The notes: generated by a model from the sequence alone, not told the origin. Counted from the first letter of the stretch, positions 12,178 through 27,561 are shown. The stretch: DNA of 64,000 nt from Chrysogorgia sp. JL179-B06 (GCA_035772405.1 JAYKKM010000208.1:260001-324000); one strand, 5' to 3'. Program-made: numbers and translations.

Positions 12178-13133
12178 ACACGTAGTAGACTTTCTAGACG
12201 CACTTTTGACCTTCGCAATGGAAAACACAAACCTTTTAGGAAGCCCAATGATGATCCATTATACATAAACATGCAATCTAACCACCCGCCTAGCATTTTG
12301 AAACAATTACCAACATCTATAAATAAACGCATTTCGCTTCTTTCATCAGACAACACAATTTTCGAAGAATCTGCACCACTGTACCAAGAAGCATTAAGGC
12401 ACAGCAATTTTAACCAAAATCTAAGTTACATACCGCAAACCTCACAACAAACACCACGCAGAAACCGACAACGGAATATTATTTGGTTTAATCCACCATA
12501 CAGTAAAAATGTCAAAACAAACATAGGACGCAATTTCCTTAATCTTATAGACAAGCATTTTCCACCAGAAAACAAACTACACAAAATTTTCAATAGAAAC
12601 ACGCTAAAAGTCAGTTATAGTTGCATGAATAACGTCAAATCCTCAATCATGAGACACAATTCACACATACTCAAGAAAAACAAGCCACAACATGAAAACG
12701 CAAATAATTGTAACTGCAGAGACAAGAGTAAGTGCCCACTTCCTGGGCAGTGCTTGACAAACAACATAGTATACAAGGCAACAGTTTCCACAAATTACAC
12801 AAACAGCACTACATAGGCATCACAGCAAGTAGTTTTAAAGAGCGATACAGAAACCACTCTAAGTCATTTCAAAACAAAATATATTTAAACGAAACAGAAC
12901 TTTCGAAACATATTTGGAGTTTAAAAGAAAAGAAACAAGATTTCAATATAACCTGGTCTATTTTGAAAAAAGCGGCTTCGTATTCGGGAGGATCAAAAAG
13001 ATGCAATTTATGTTTGGAAGAAAAACTTTGTATAATGAAAGCAGACAAACATTTCCTACTCAACAAAAGATCAGAAATAATTTCGACATGCCGTCATAAA
13101 AACAAATTTAAAATTAGCAAAGCAAAAATTTGA
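12178..13133 (+). pseudogene. Penelope-like element family B relative, RT end + GIY-YIG, frameshifted
   Basis: The frame is open from about 12180 and holds the region after the RT palm (RKPNDDPLYINMQSNHPPS, IIWFNPPYSKNVKTNIGR), the Cys cluster CNCRDKSKCPLPGQC, then VYKATV. A frame change near 12800-12815 separates it from the rest of the GIY-YIG core (YIGITASSFKERYRNH) and the RCNLCLEEKLC motif. It is alignable along its length to 3571-4314 but clearly diverged. It begins directly at the palindromic-word array, so the upstream RT is missing. About 100 bp after the stop lies hammerhead-like motif G. Confidence 0.8.
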
Positions 13134-13237
13134 GGAATGCATGCATTGTTTCGACACCGACCACACGCCCACGCGTCCATTACGCCCACCTTTCGGCCAA
13201 AACTACTTAAGCGGCCACCAATATCGAAATTTTTCAT

Positions 13238-13276
13238 TCGCCTGAAGATCGCCTTGCGTGAAACTGACAGTTGCGG
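13238..13276 (+). ncRNA. Hammerhead-like motif G
   Basis: Core CUGAAGA 13242-13248; stem II UCGC/GCGU with a terminal U-U mismatch and a 3-nt loop; GAA 13260-13262; stem III ACU/AGU with loop GAC; U17 at 13272; stem I UCGC/GCGG (one G-U). It is followed by TTTTGAGGTAAG, the same post-ribozyme sequence as in motifs A and F although the helices differ. Confidence 0.6.
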
Positions 13277-13374
13277 CTTTTATCATTTTGAGGTAAGACC
13301 ACTTTCACTATATATTCGCTCTACCTTTATGGTATTGAGCACTTTCAACGTTCCGGTGAACAACATCACATTCG

Positions 13375-14719
<1,345 letters not shown>

Positions 14720-14763
14720 GCTGCTACTCCGAGTTTCACGCCGATTAACGATCTTCAGGCAAC
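14720..14763 (-). ncRNA. Hammerhead-like motif H (minus strand)
   Basis: The reverse complement shows core CUGAAGA (14752-14758), stem II UCGU/GCGU with U-U mismatch, GAA (14735-14737), stem III ACU/AGU with loop CGG, A17 at 14725 and stem I GUUGC/GCAGC. Stem I differs from motif J (GUUGC/GCGAC) at paired positions with pairing kept by G-U. A related sequence at 19820-19860 has lost the core. Confidence 0.6.
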
Positions 14764-14862
14764 TGAGATTGAGTCATGATTAACTATTCCTATATACTGT
14801 CCATAACGTTTAGAAAGAGAAACTCGCCATTATGAAAGTCGACAAAGGAACCCAGGAGCACT

Positions 14863-16335
14863 CTATTTGTCACATGGTGTCAGAAGTGGGATATGTGGGC
14901 CACGAGGTAGTATCCTTAAACTGGTAGATCTTACCAAAGGTGGAAAATTCTGCACTGCTGCATTGAGGGCCGTTGTCACTGATGTAATCACCAGGTAATG
15001 TTCGTTCTGTAGTTCGAACAGGTCCAAAGCCACTTTCTGCCATGGTCGGTCTGGTATCGTGTGTCCTTTCATAATTGGCTCTTTCTGCTGGCAGCTTCTA
15101 AAGGTTTGGAAAGTCTCGCATCGCTTAATATAAGGAGCCGTTTGCATTTCCCGAGATGATTTCCGTGAATTATACTTAGCATTTCTCGTCTAAGTGACGT
15201 ATTTATTATTAGCCGTTCTCCGCGCAACAAGAATCCCTCCTGCGCGCTGATTTCGTCTCGAATGGACCAGTATTCGCGAATATCACGATCCACTGCTGAC
15301 TTGTCACTTGGCCAAGCAACGTGTACGACGTGCTGCAGTTTCTGTAGGAATGGATCGGTCTTGATCTCGGCATGAAGCTGTGCTAACCATTGTGGTGATA
15401 ATGGCAGGTATTGGACGGTGTGCACTTGATAAAATCTTCTACTTCTTCAGGTTATGTGAGTTTCCTAGGAGCTCTACTCAGAGTGTCAGCTATATATAGG
15501 CTCTTTCCTGGTTTGTATACAACATGCAAGTCATTCTTTTGGAGTGCAAGCAGCATACGCTGTAATCTTGGTGGCGTGACTGTGAGAGGTTTTCGGAACA
15601 AGTACTCCAGGGGCTTGTGGTCTGTTTCGATGGTCACATGTTTGGTGTAGATATGCTGGTGAAATTTGGTGCATCCAAACACTATGGCAATAAGTTCCTT
15701 ATCTATTTGGGCATAGTTTTCTTCAGACTTGTTTAATGAACGTGACGCATATGATACCGGGCGTCCATCTTGCATCAGACATGCCCTCAACCCGTAGGAA
15801 GATGCATTACCTGATATGGTCACAGGTTCGGTAACTTCGTACTATTTCATGATTTGCTTATCAGTTAAACTATTCTTTATTCCTTGGAAAGCTTTTTCGT
15901 ATATTTCAATTCAGTGTTAGACTGTCTCTTTCTTCAGTAATTCTCACAGTGCTTGGGTCATATTGGACAATTTGGGGATGAACTTTCCCAAGTAGTTTAT
16001 CATGCCCATAAATCGAAGGAGTTCTTTTTTGTCTTGTGGTGCTTTCATCTCTGTGGTAGCATTCACTTTCGCTTGGTCAGGATTAATCCCTGTTTTATTA
16101 AAGATGTGTCCTATGTAGGTGACTTCACTGGTTTGTACCTTAGACTTTTCGGGATTCAGTTTCAATTAACATCGCGTGCTCTTTGAAATACTTCCCTCAA
16201 GTGGTCGTTGTTATGCGTCATCCTAGCCCCAGAAATTATCCATAATGATATTTGTCCCATCAATATCGTCAAAGGCTTGATTCATTCGTCCTTGAAATAC
16301 TTGAGGGTACGGAGTTGAGAACAAAGGTTAGGCGG
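14863..16335 (-). pseudogene. Ty3/gypsy retrotransposon pol fragment, decayed
   Basis: Reading on the minus strand from 16335 downwards: the end of the RT palm (QAFDDIDGTNIIMDN near 16225-16290, where the catalytic pair reads DN instead of DD), thumb and connection (VTYIGHIFNKTGINPDQAK, 15944-16165), RNase H (ETDHKPLEYLF, 15452-15823), the linker with LRREMLSIIH (15069-15425) and the first part of an integrase (RPWQKVALDLFEL, 14890-15147). Pieces lie in different frames with stops between them. The order RT, RNase H, integrase is that of Ty3/gypsy. No LTRs are seen. A PBS-like TGGTGTCAGAAGTGGGA sits at 14875-14891 on the + strand, out of place for this copy. Confidence 0.8.
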
Positions 16336-16589
16336 AGAAACCGATACCGTCTGTCACAGTACCCAGCCCCATTCTGTAACTTGGTATAAATGTTATCATT
16401 TCATAAGTGCAGACTGTCCCCATACATACCTTGGAGGACTGGGGCCAAGTAACACCCTTAAATCATTGTAAATTTGGTTATGTATAATATAACAAGTAAA
16501 TATATTGTTTTTAAGATGGAAGTGTGTAGTTTGTAATATATGCAGTAGTAATATATTCAAGCCTGATGTTAAAACTAAACATTACATGG

Positions 16590-18023
16590 TGTCAGGTGTG
16601 AAAAATGGAAATGTTAATGAAACCGCCTCCAGAAATGAGTTTGTCAACGCTGGAAAGATGGAAATAGCAGAAAGATGGAGAAGATGGAAAGAAACCAAGC
16701 AGCTCTATCTCAGACCGCGTCCAAACGTATGCGTTTTCATAGCGTTTTTATATTGTTCTCAGTCCTCAGGGGAGCAGAAAACAATAGTTATATTACATGA
16801 AACAATATGAAAACGCTAGGAAAACGTATACGTGTGGATGGGGTCTCAGCTTGAATATGGCCAAGAGTCACGAGAAAGAACAATGTGCTGCGTTCCGCTA
16901 TGTGATCGGACAGGTAGAACGAGACATTTACAACAGAATGACTTTTTACCGAAGCCCAAGTTGACAAAATTGATGAGTTATTCAAGAAGTTTGACGAATA
17001 CTGTGAACCAAGAAAGAACATTATCATGGAAAGATATGACGGCGGAAAACAAGTCGACATACATATACAGGTATCTAGCTGTGGATAGTGTGGGAAGTCA
17101 CATCCACGGAGACAGTGTCTTGCTTTTGGGAAGAGATGTGTCAATTGTGAAAAGAGTAATCACTTCGCCAAATTCTGTAAGGCAAATAAGAAGATACACG
17201 TCGTAGAGTTAGATAATATGCCAGTCGAGCGGTAAATTGGAGCGGTAAGTTAATATACAAATAACCAAGAAAATGTTTTCAAAACATTGTCCGTTAACGA
17301 GATAAAATTCAAAGTCGACAAGGGATCGCAGGCCAACATAATACCTCTTTCCACGTTCAAGAAGATGAATTTGGAGCAAGATCGTATAAATAAACCATAC
17401 AACATCAAATTCAACAAAAATATATTTCCCGTTGTCACTCCGTTAAGAAGCCAACCAGTAGCGCTGAGAGAAAAACTGAAGAAGTCATTAGATGAGATGG
17501 AAAAGGATGGAGTTATCTAGAAAGTAGACACTACAACTGAATGGGTAAATTCCGTGGTGGTAGTGGAGAAACCAAACAGCAACAAAATACGAGTGTGCCT
17601 AGATCCAAGACACCTGAATGAAGCGATTCAACGAGAACACTTCAAGATGCCAACGATAGAAGAGATAACAACGCGTATTGCAGGAGCCAAATTATTCACC
17701 AAATTGGATGCAAATCACGGCCATTGGCAAATCCCATTAGACGAGGAGAGTCGGTTGCTGACTACGTTCAACACAGCATTTGGGCGATACTGCTACAAGA
17801 GAATGCCATTTGGAATCAAGTCCACCCAAGAAATGTTTCAGAAAAGAATGTGCCAGTCCTTCGCAGACATTGAAGGAGTGGAAACTGATGTTAATGATAT
17901 CCTAGTAGCTACCGTCAAAGAGCACGACGAACGTCTGAACAAGAAGACGTGTGAGTTACGTGTAAAAGAAGTTACTTATATAGGTCATAAATTAACACCG
18001 GATGGAGTAAAACCCAACGAGTA
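16590..18023 (+). pseudogene. Second Ty3/gypsy fragment: gag knuckles, protease, RT; decayed
   Basis: A PBS-like TGGTGTCAGG at 16588-16597 may mark the end of a 5' LTR. Two zinc knuckles lie at 17080-17182 (a CX2CX3HX4C with an in-frame TAG, then CVNCEKSNHFAKFC). A protease-like stretch at 17287-17345 has DKG where DTG/DSG is expected. The RT runs 17416-18023, with IRVCLDPRHLNEAI, LFTKLDANHGHWQIPL and RMPFGIKSTQEMFQ; the catalytic box reads DVND rather than YVDD. The palm-to-thumb part is shortened and the copy stops at 18023 with a TAG. It is dead by these changes. It faces away from the minus-strand fragment at 14863-16335. Confidence 0.75.
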
Positions 18024-18832
18024 GAAGGTTACAGCCATCAAGCAGATTCCTCCTCCACAGGACGACCACCCCCCCCCCCCCCCACCCATGGTCGCAAATA
18101 CCGTTATCGTGAAAACTCTAAATCCGGGGAGAAATTTGAGGGGCGTAGATGTTTAGAGTCAAATCCAATTATCAAATTACAAAAACATATCGATGAGCAA
18201 CTCGCATGTATCTGATAATTTGCGTGGGCTTCCGCATAGACGGATATTTAAGACAAGGGCATCCAGCCGACTGTCAACGACAAAGAAACTGTCAAAAAAT
18301 TCAAAATGTGTTGGTCAGCGGCTAAACGTAACCAAGTATCAATATTCTAACGCCATGTGACTGACTCATGCTCATATCATGCAATTATGTAAAATAGCGG
18401 AAGCTCCTGCTCCTTCAAGGCTTGAAAGTCTTATGAGAAAAAGGCTTGAAAGTTGTATGGTGATGTCCGTGGAAGCTGATTTATTGGAAGAGCTTGATTC
18501 GGAAAATCTCGTTCAAGAATTTGTGTACATGGCTCCAAGAAAAATGGTTTTAGTTTAGATCTAATTTCGAAATGCGTATCTTTGTCTACAGACTTTGTGT
18601 TACAGAAACAAAATTTCATTAAAGAGAAACAACATTTCATTAATGGAAAAATTAACTGATTAAAATATTTATTGACGGGATGTGTATAGTGCCATGTTCT
18701 GATTTAGTAATAACAAGATTTTGCGATTGATGGCCTTCCGATTACTTTTAAGAAATCCAAAAATTTTCGGCGGTAGCGGACCCCCTAGAAAACTATCGCC
18801 TTACGCGCTTCGAGAAGACCACATGGACATTA
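18024..18832. other. Non-coding, poly-C run
   Basis: A C run of about 15 bases near 18068-18083 follows the gypsy fragment. No gene is recognised in the rest. Confidence 0.4.
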
Positions 18833-18964
18833 ACCGAGTACGAGGTCTGTACGGTAAAGTATTTGCCTGAGGTTTTCGTACAGACCGAGCGACGAAGGCG
18901 CGAGGTCTGTGCGAAAAAAATAAAGGCAAATACTTTACCGTACAGACCAAGGAAACGAGGTTAA
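18833..18964. mobile_element. Inverted-repeat (foldback) element
   Basis: TTAACC near 18833 and GGTTAAT near 18958 bound inverted copies of GTCTGTACGGTAAAGTATTT, with a shorter inverted pair (CGAGGTCTGTGCG / CGTACAGACC) inside. Non-coding MITE-like hairpin. Confidence 0.6.
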
Positions 18965-19171
18965 TAAGATATTTATTATATGGCTTTTGGTTCATTTTGT
19001 TCTCTGTTTTTTTACAAGCGTTACTGGTCGTTTTCGTTTTCTTCACTTATAGATAAACAGCTTTCAAGAAAAGCAGTACTAATGTTCCAGGACGTGTTAT
19101 TGTTCGAACTTTTTTCTCAAATTATCTTTTATTTTCATCTAAATCAACTCAGAAATTTTCCCGCCATAACT

Positions 19172-19237
19172 TACCGGTCCGAAAGAAGGCGTATTGCCCT
19201 CTCACAGCGCCGGGAGGGCAATACGCTTTTTCCGGAC
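19172..19237. repeat. Hairpin with GGCGTATTGCCCTC arms
   Basis: GGTCCGAAAGAAGGCGTATT and AATACGCTTTTTCCGGACC are near-perfect reverse complements around a short centre at about 19204. Confidence 0.6.
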
Positions 19238-20349
<1,112 letters not shown>

Positions 20350-20457
20350 ACGCTCACTGCTTGCAGTTGAGCGCTCTGGCATGGTTCTTGATGTCCCACA
20401 TTTTGTGTGCATCAAGGGTGACTGTAAATAGCAGTCATCTTCATCCTGCTCATCAGC

Positions 20458-20990
<533 letters not shown>

Positions 20991-21142
20991 TCTAACAGTT
21001 AGCAATATATATGTTAAAATCGATGTATATCAATCAGTCTTTCTAAGGGTTAATTTTGATGTTTAAAATTTCAAGGAACTAAGCTTGGGCATATCCTATT
21101 TGCTATTTTGGTCAATCGCTATTAAATGCTTGCATGGTCGGA

Positions 21143-22228
21143 CACTCTCCTCCGCGGCAAATAGTTTGGGAAGCACGGGCTGGCGGGTTGGGAGGGCACG
21201 CGGGGAGTGATGGGAAGACGGAAATTGGAGAAGCCTTTGCCATATAATTATATAATGTTTCCAAAATGGTGTCGAATTTCCGAGAGACTGGTCATAATAT
21301 ATGGCTTATGGATGCAAAACAAGTTAAATATAGTTGGGAGACCTTTTCAAGAAGCTAAATTCAGCGGCAAAGTGATATGTTCGAAGTGCTTTATGAATAA
21401 CGGGGATATTAAGTTCTTTTCAGAAGACGCAGTTTTAAAGCAGCATTTTATAGAATTATAGAATGGAATATAAAATGTCAACATGCGACTGAATTGCAAA
21501 ATGCTTTTTCATGATTGGCTTAACTAAACGATCAGGAAACAGTGAAGATGTTGGAACAACTATATGAACTACAACTTGAGACGGTAAGATTGTTCAATTG
21601 CGTTATTGTCAGACTTTTTAGCCTATAGACATAGTGTCGGATATCAAAGCGTGTTTATCTAGATAATTTTTCTTCGTCGCCGTCGGCCTAAATAACAATG
21701 CGCTCATTTTTTGTTTTTTAGAATAGAAGACGTCTGAAGTCTCTTGGAAATAGGTTCATTGTGATGTCTAGACACTGGAGTACAAGAGTATGCTTCCCAG
21801 AGATTAACTCCTTCTTTGGAGCGGTTGTCATGGGATAGCAGCCAAGCTCGTCGCCGCCATCATCTATATAAACATGATTAACGGAAGTTTAAATTCAAAC
21901 GATTTTTCCAATAGCGAAGCGCACAATTACTTACAAACCAAAACTCAGACAAAAAAATCATATTATGAAGGGAACGTTCAAATTCTTCCATATCGCTATA
22001 GCTTTCGTCCATGACCACAGAACCGCAAATTGGCCCACAGAACCGCACGTTATATGGCAAAGGCTTCTCTTCTCTTTTTCCCTCTTCCCGTCTTCACCCG
22101 CGCGATTGCAATTCCGCGTCCCGATTCTCTCCACGCGTACCCAAGACACCCTGTGAGCCCAATAATAGCCCACCTATAGTATTACCCGAACTCTAAAAAA
22201 GCGCAAGAAGCCTCTGCGGAGGAGAGTG
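21143..22228. mobile_element. Non-autonomous DNA transposon with 9-bp target duplication, copy 1
   Basis: The ends are inverted copies of CACTCTCCTCCGC, flanked on both sides by ATGGTCGGA (21134-21142 and 22229-22237). A 9-bp duplication fits MULE-like or Rehavkus-like elements rather than hAT (8 bp). An 84-codon frame at 21207-21461 (CSKCFMNNGDIKFFSEDAVL) is also open in copy 2 but matches nothing I recognise. The interior may be captured host DNA. Confidence 0.65.
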
Positions 22229-22299
22229 ATGGTCGGATTAAATTTGTCGATGATACAACCGAAATAGAGATAATCACTAGTTAGATGATTTTTTCTGTA

Positions 22300-23095
22300 A
22301 AAGTTACTTTTTTTAACTAGTTACAGTTACAGTTACAGCTAAAAAAGGAACTATAGTTACTGGTAAAAGTTACATAAAAAAATGTAACTAGCTACCGTTA
22401 CAAAGTTGCTTTAATATTTTTGTAACTAGTTAAAAAGTTACTGTGACATTTTTGTAACTTGTTCAAAGTTACATTCCCAGGTTTTACTATTTACAATGGC
22501 AATGTGTTCAGCTAAGTTAAAGTATCGTGTTTTGGTGACCTTAAACCTTCTTTAAAGAACGAGATAACCCAACAACAACTACTCAAATAAAACAGTACAG
22601 TCAACCAGTGTTTCAAAAACATTAAACATTTTGCATGTCCGACAAGGATGCTCACATATGAAGCCATGACTCAATAGCGCATGGAATAATGAGAATTATT
22701 CTGTTTCCTCAAAGAAAATCATGCCAGTGAAATCTTGAAAAAAACGAAGATTACAAAACTAATACGCGCCCGTGATCAGTTGACAGCAGATTGTCGTTGA
22801 CAATTTGGCGAGGACGTTATGTAGCCCTCCAAGAAATATTGAAATGTATAAATACGGAAATACCAGCACTACTTCAATTGACTGTAGAAGCAAACCGTGG
22901 TAGAAGTGAGCGTAAGAATGTAACGGAAAAGTAACGTTAACGCTGGTAACAAATGTAACTCGTTATAGTTCCATTTTTAGCAAAAATGTAACTAGTTACA
23001 TTTAGCTCCTTGCAAAATATAACTAGATACCGTATAGTTACTTTAAAAAGTATTACTTGTAATTTCGTTACTTGTAACGAAGTTACTTGCAGCAC
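22300..23095. repeat. GTAACTAGTTAC-rich array
   Basis: Many direct and inverted GTTAC/GTAAC words with the palindrome GTAACTAGTTAC; the outer parts are dense and the middle (22500-22900) is unique-looking. It is shared with copy 2 at 46425-47224. Confidence 0.7.
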
Positions 23096-23300
23096 TGCTC
23101 TATGATAGATGACTTTACGTCGACTCGCGTAATTGGTGAGTTCTTGCTAATAAGATGTAAGAGCGAGCCATCTAATTGGATAATCATAATTAAATCTAAG
23201 CCTAACCGTAACCCCCGCCCTATAGTTTCATACAAACCCTAATGCCTGCGCGTGTTCAGTAGGGAATGAATTATCACATAATATTTCTCTCTTCCGTTAA

Positions 23301-23597
23301 AGGGGCTATGTCACGATATGCCTGGTTACTCAGCTAAGCGTACTTGTTGATTTTTTGTTCAAGATAGTATACGGCAATCGTGGCCTTCCAGCTCCTTCTC
23401 ATTTCCACCACGATTAGACATTAAATTGCCATTACGCTTTACTTATAACTCGTCCAAAAATAACCCACCAACATGAAAATAACAAATGCTAATCGAATAA
23501 ATCGTTGACTTTTCGCTTCGCTTTGATTTTGGATTCCGAGTCAAATATAAAAAAGTACGCTCAGCTGAGTAACCAGGCAGATCGTGACATATCCCCT
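23301..23597. mobile_element. TTAA-flanked MITE (piggyBac/Kolobok type)
   Basis: Termini AGGGGCTATGTCACGAT and, inverted, AGGGGATATGTCACGAT are flanked by TTAA at 23297-23300 and 23598-23601. The second copy of the surrounding repeat keeps a single TTAA at 47465-47468, an intact empty site. Length 297 bp, non-coding. TTAA targets are used by piggyBac and Kolobok families. Confidence 0.85.
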
Positions 23598-23647
23598 TTA
23601 ACTATAACCAACGCTTTGTATTAGGTCATCATTACCAACCTATTAGC

Positions 23648-24420
<773 letters not shown>

Positions 24421-24559
24421 ACAAATATAAGTAACAGATGAGTTACAAATATGACTATGGATATGAGAGCGCTCAATACCATTGCAGGTAGAGCGAAATA
24501 TAATTAGGATTCCAAATAATGACATGTATATAATAACTATAGTTCAATCCGATCTGTCA

Positions 24560-24602
24560 GTTGCCTGAAGATCGCATGTAGCGTGAAACTCAGAGTTGCG
24601 AC
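24560..24602 (+). ncRNA. Hammerhead-like motif J
   Basis: Core CUGAAGA 24565-24571; stem II UCGC/GCGU with U-U mismatch and 5-nt loop; GAA 24585-24587; stem III ACU/AGU with loop CAG; U17 24597; stem I GUUGC (24560-24564) with GCGAC (24598-24602), one G-U pair. Same class as motifs G and H. It ends 16 bp before another (TA)n tract. Confidence 0.6.
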
Positions 24603-24616
24603 TCCTGTATTCAAAC

Positions 24617-24618
<2 letters not shown>

Positions 24619-24708
<90 letters not shown>

Positions 24709-24710
24709 AT
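24619..24710. repeat. (TA)n tract at the 5' break of PLE-A copy 3
   Basis: About 92 bp of TA with TATTATA interruptions; PLE-A sequence starts at 24711. Confidence 0.9.
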
Positions 24711-26928
24711 CAGTTAAAGAGGATACCGAATCTTTCTTCCGCCGCATGCGCCTCAAAGCCTTTTTTCATGATAAGCCCACTTTCAATAGCAATAAGGATA
24801 TTTTCGAAGAACTCAACCCCAAGAAGTCGTCTTGGTCTCCATCCGAAGGCGATTTTTCTTCCCTTGATCTTTTCGTAAGACAATGCCGCCATGACATTGA
24901 TAAATTGCACCCTCCGCGCAGAAAACAAGTTCATAACCTCAACAAAGAAGAGCTTCTAGCTTTGAATTCATTACGATGCCGAAATGACGTTGTCATAAAA
25001 CCTGCGGACAAAGGTGGCGCTGTAGTTGTCTGGAGAGCGGACTTGTATCGACAAGAGGCTCTTCGTCAACTCAGCGACATCATCTTTTATACTAAGTTAA
25101 ATTCCGATCCCACTCAATCTCACAAAAAATCCGTCAAAACTACCATCAAGAATTTCATCCAAGCCGGTGAATTGCCTGCCTCTGCATCTAACCTTATACT
25201 AACAACCCCCAGAACGCCTGTCATATATTTCCTACCTAAAATCCATAAACCTAACAATCCTGGCAGGCCGATTGTTTCCGCTTGTAGTTGCCCCACCGAA
25301 GCTCGTTTCCAGTTTTCTAGACAACGTTATGTATCCTTTGGTTAAGAAGTTGCCTTCTTATATCAAAGATACTAAACATGCCTTGCAAATTTTCGACCAG
25401 TTACGTTTCAGTAGTTCCGATAAATTTATTTTCACGATGGACGTCAAGTCCTTATACACCGTCATCCCCCATTGTGATGGCCTTGAAGCTCTGAAGTTTT
25501 TCTTTGATCAGCGCACTAATTTAGAACCCTCCACAACCACGTTACTCCGCTTAGCAGAACTAGTGCTTACCCTTAACAATTTTTCGTTTGATGGTGAACA
25601 TTATCAACAAATAAGTGGTGTTGCGATGGGCACCAAAATGGGTCCAAGCTATGCTAACTTATTTGTTGGTTATGTTGAAAAAACAGATCTTTGAACAATA
25701 CACGGGTCCCTTGCCTGATTTTTTCGGCAGATTTATCGATGACTGTTTAGGAACAGCGTCGTGTTCACGTGTCCTTTTAGAGCAGTTCATCAACTTTGTT
25801 GATGATTTTCATCCTGCTCTGAAGTTCACGTGGGAAATCAGCGAGACCTCTGTGTCGTTCCTTGATATTTTAATTTCGATTAATGGTGATTCGCTGAAAA
25901 CGTCGGTCTCGTACAAGCTTACTGACTCCCATAGTTATCTTCTATTTTCATCCTCTCATCCCAACCACACTAAGCAATCCATCCCTTACTCTCAATTCTT
26001 GCGTCTTCGCCGCTTATGTAGCGACGACCAAGATTTTCAAGCCAAATCAATGGAAATGAGATCTTTCACCGACAACCCTTTGGTATCTTTTCGCCGTAAT
26101 AAAAACATTCGTGACTCCTTAGTACATAGTGCCCTTAAACAAAATACCTCGGCACCAGCGGGAACATTTTCTTGCAGCCGTTCCCGCTGTAACACATGCG
26201 CTTTTCTCAATCCCACTACAGTTATTACTGCCCCCAAATTCGACCACACAATCCGTCATGCTTTTTCATGCACGTCCACCAACATAATTTATTGCATTTC
26301 TTGCGATAAATGCCCTAAAATCTACATCGGTGAAACTGGGCGACGCCTTTCAGACAGGTTTGCAGAACATCTTCGTTCCGTGAGGATCAATGATGGTGAC
26401 AAACCTGTAGCCCGCCATTTCAACAGCTCCAACCATTTGGTTTCAGACATGAAAGTCTGTGCCATCCTTCCCATTTCCGGTGGCAACGATAACCGCAAGC
26501 GGCAAGAAAAGCGTCTCATTTTTAAACTTGGCACCACACATCCTCTTGGTCTTAACGAACGTTTTTCTTTTATTTAACTTCCTAAAAGTTTTTTATTATT
26601 TTAGTTTGCTTGGAACTTTTTATTATTAGCTTATGCACTTTCATTGCTTTTCAAGTCTTTGTTCTATTATTATCGCCTAATCCCCTTGAATATTGGACCT
26701 GTCATTTTTCCCACCCCCTCAGTCTGCTTATTGATCGACTTTAAAAATAGCAAATGATTTAACTTTTCCCATCTCATTAATTATTAGTTAGTTTATTTCC
26801 CGTGCATTTGATTGGCTACTTTCTACCTGTGACACCCTTTTGGCATTATATAAGCCCTATTTATTTTATTTCATCTCGTCTTACTCTGAATCATTAAATT
26901 ATTGGCAGTTTACCACCTTTTCACTTTG
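24711..26928 (+). pseudogene. Penelope-like element family A, third copy, 5'-truncated and broken
   Basis: Begins at the point equivalent to 6780 in the full copy and keeps RT and GIY-YIG parts nearly identical to it. Breaks: one extra base near 25300, one extra A in the A run near 25680, and a deletion at about 26066 that removes roughly 220 bp between RT and nuclease. The Cys motif CSRSRCNTC is intact here. In its 3' region the hammerhead seen at 5985 and 9192 is missing: the text passes from CTTACTCTGA (26880-26889) straight to ATCATTAAATTATTGGCAG. Confidence 0.85.
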
Positions 26929-27117
<189 letters not shown>

Positions 27118-27143
27118 CAAACCCTGAGAAACACGCTTTACTT

Positions 27144-27186
27144 GACTCTGAAGATGACCGCCGCTGAGGCCGTCGAAACGTCAGTC
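27144..27186 (+). ncRNA. Hammerhead-like motif K
   Basis: Core CUGAAGA 27148-27154; stem II GAC/GUC enclosing a larger loop, with one unpaired U before it; GAA 27175-27177; ACGU then C17 at 27182; stem I GACU (27144-27147) with AGUC (27183-27186), perfect. Stem III is the loopless ACGU as in motifs D and E, but stems I and II have different sequences with pairing kept. It follows a (TA)n tract. Confidence 0.5.
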
Positions 27187-27261
27187 ACCAACGTCTTTCT
27201 CAAGACTACAGCAACGGTCTGTCTCAAGACTACAACTACCTGGACGATCAGCTTCACACAA

Positions 27262-27267
27262 TAATTA

Positions 27268-27302
<35 letters not shown>

Positions 27303-27493
27303 ATTATTATTAATAATTAATAATAAATAATAATTAATAATTAATAATTAATAATAATTAATAATAATTAATTAATAATAATATTAATAATAATTAATAA
27401 TATATAATTATAATTAATAATTTATAATATTAATAATAATTAATAATTAATAATTAATAATTAATAATTAATAATTATTATTAATTATTATTA

Positions 27494-27560
<67 letters not shown>
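27262..27560. repeat. (ATT)n / AATT microsatellite block
   Basis: ATT triplets on both flanks with a middle section of TAATTAATAA variants. A shorter ATT run lies at 27825-27849. Confidence 0.95.

Positions 27561-27561
<1 letters not shown>

Larger units (their letters stand above)
21114..23647. repeat. Long interspersed repeat, copy 1
   Basis: Collinear with 45286-47513 except for a 297-bp transposon present only here and a short segment present only in copy 2. It contains the 9-bp-TSD element at 21143-22228 and a GTTAC/GTAAC-rich array at 22300-23095. The right end of the array (GCAGCACTGCTC after GTAACGAAGTTACTTG) looks like the end of a separate DNA element. No transposase is encoded. 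Confidence 0.8.
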
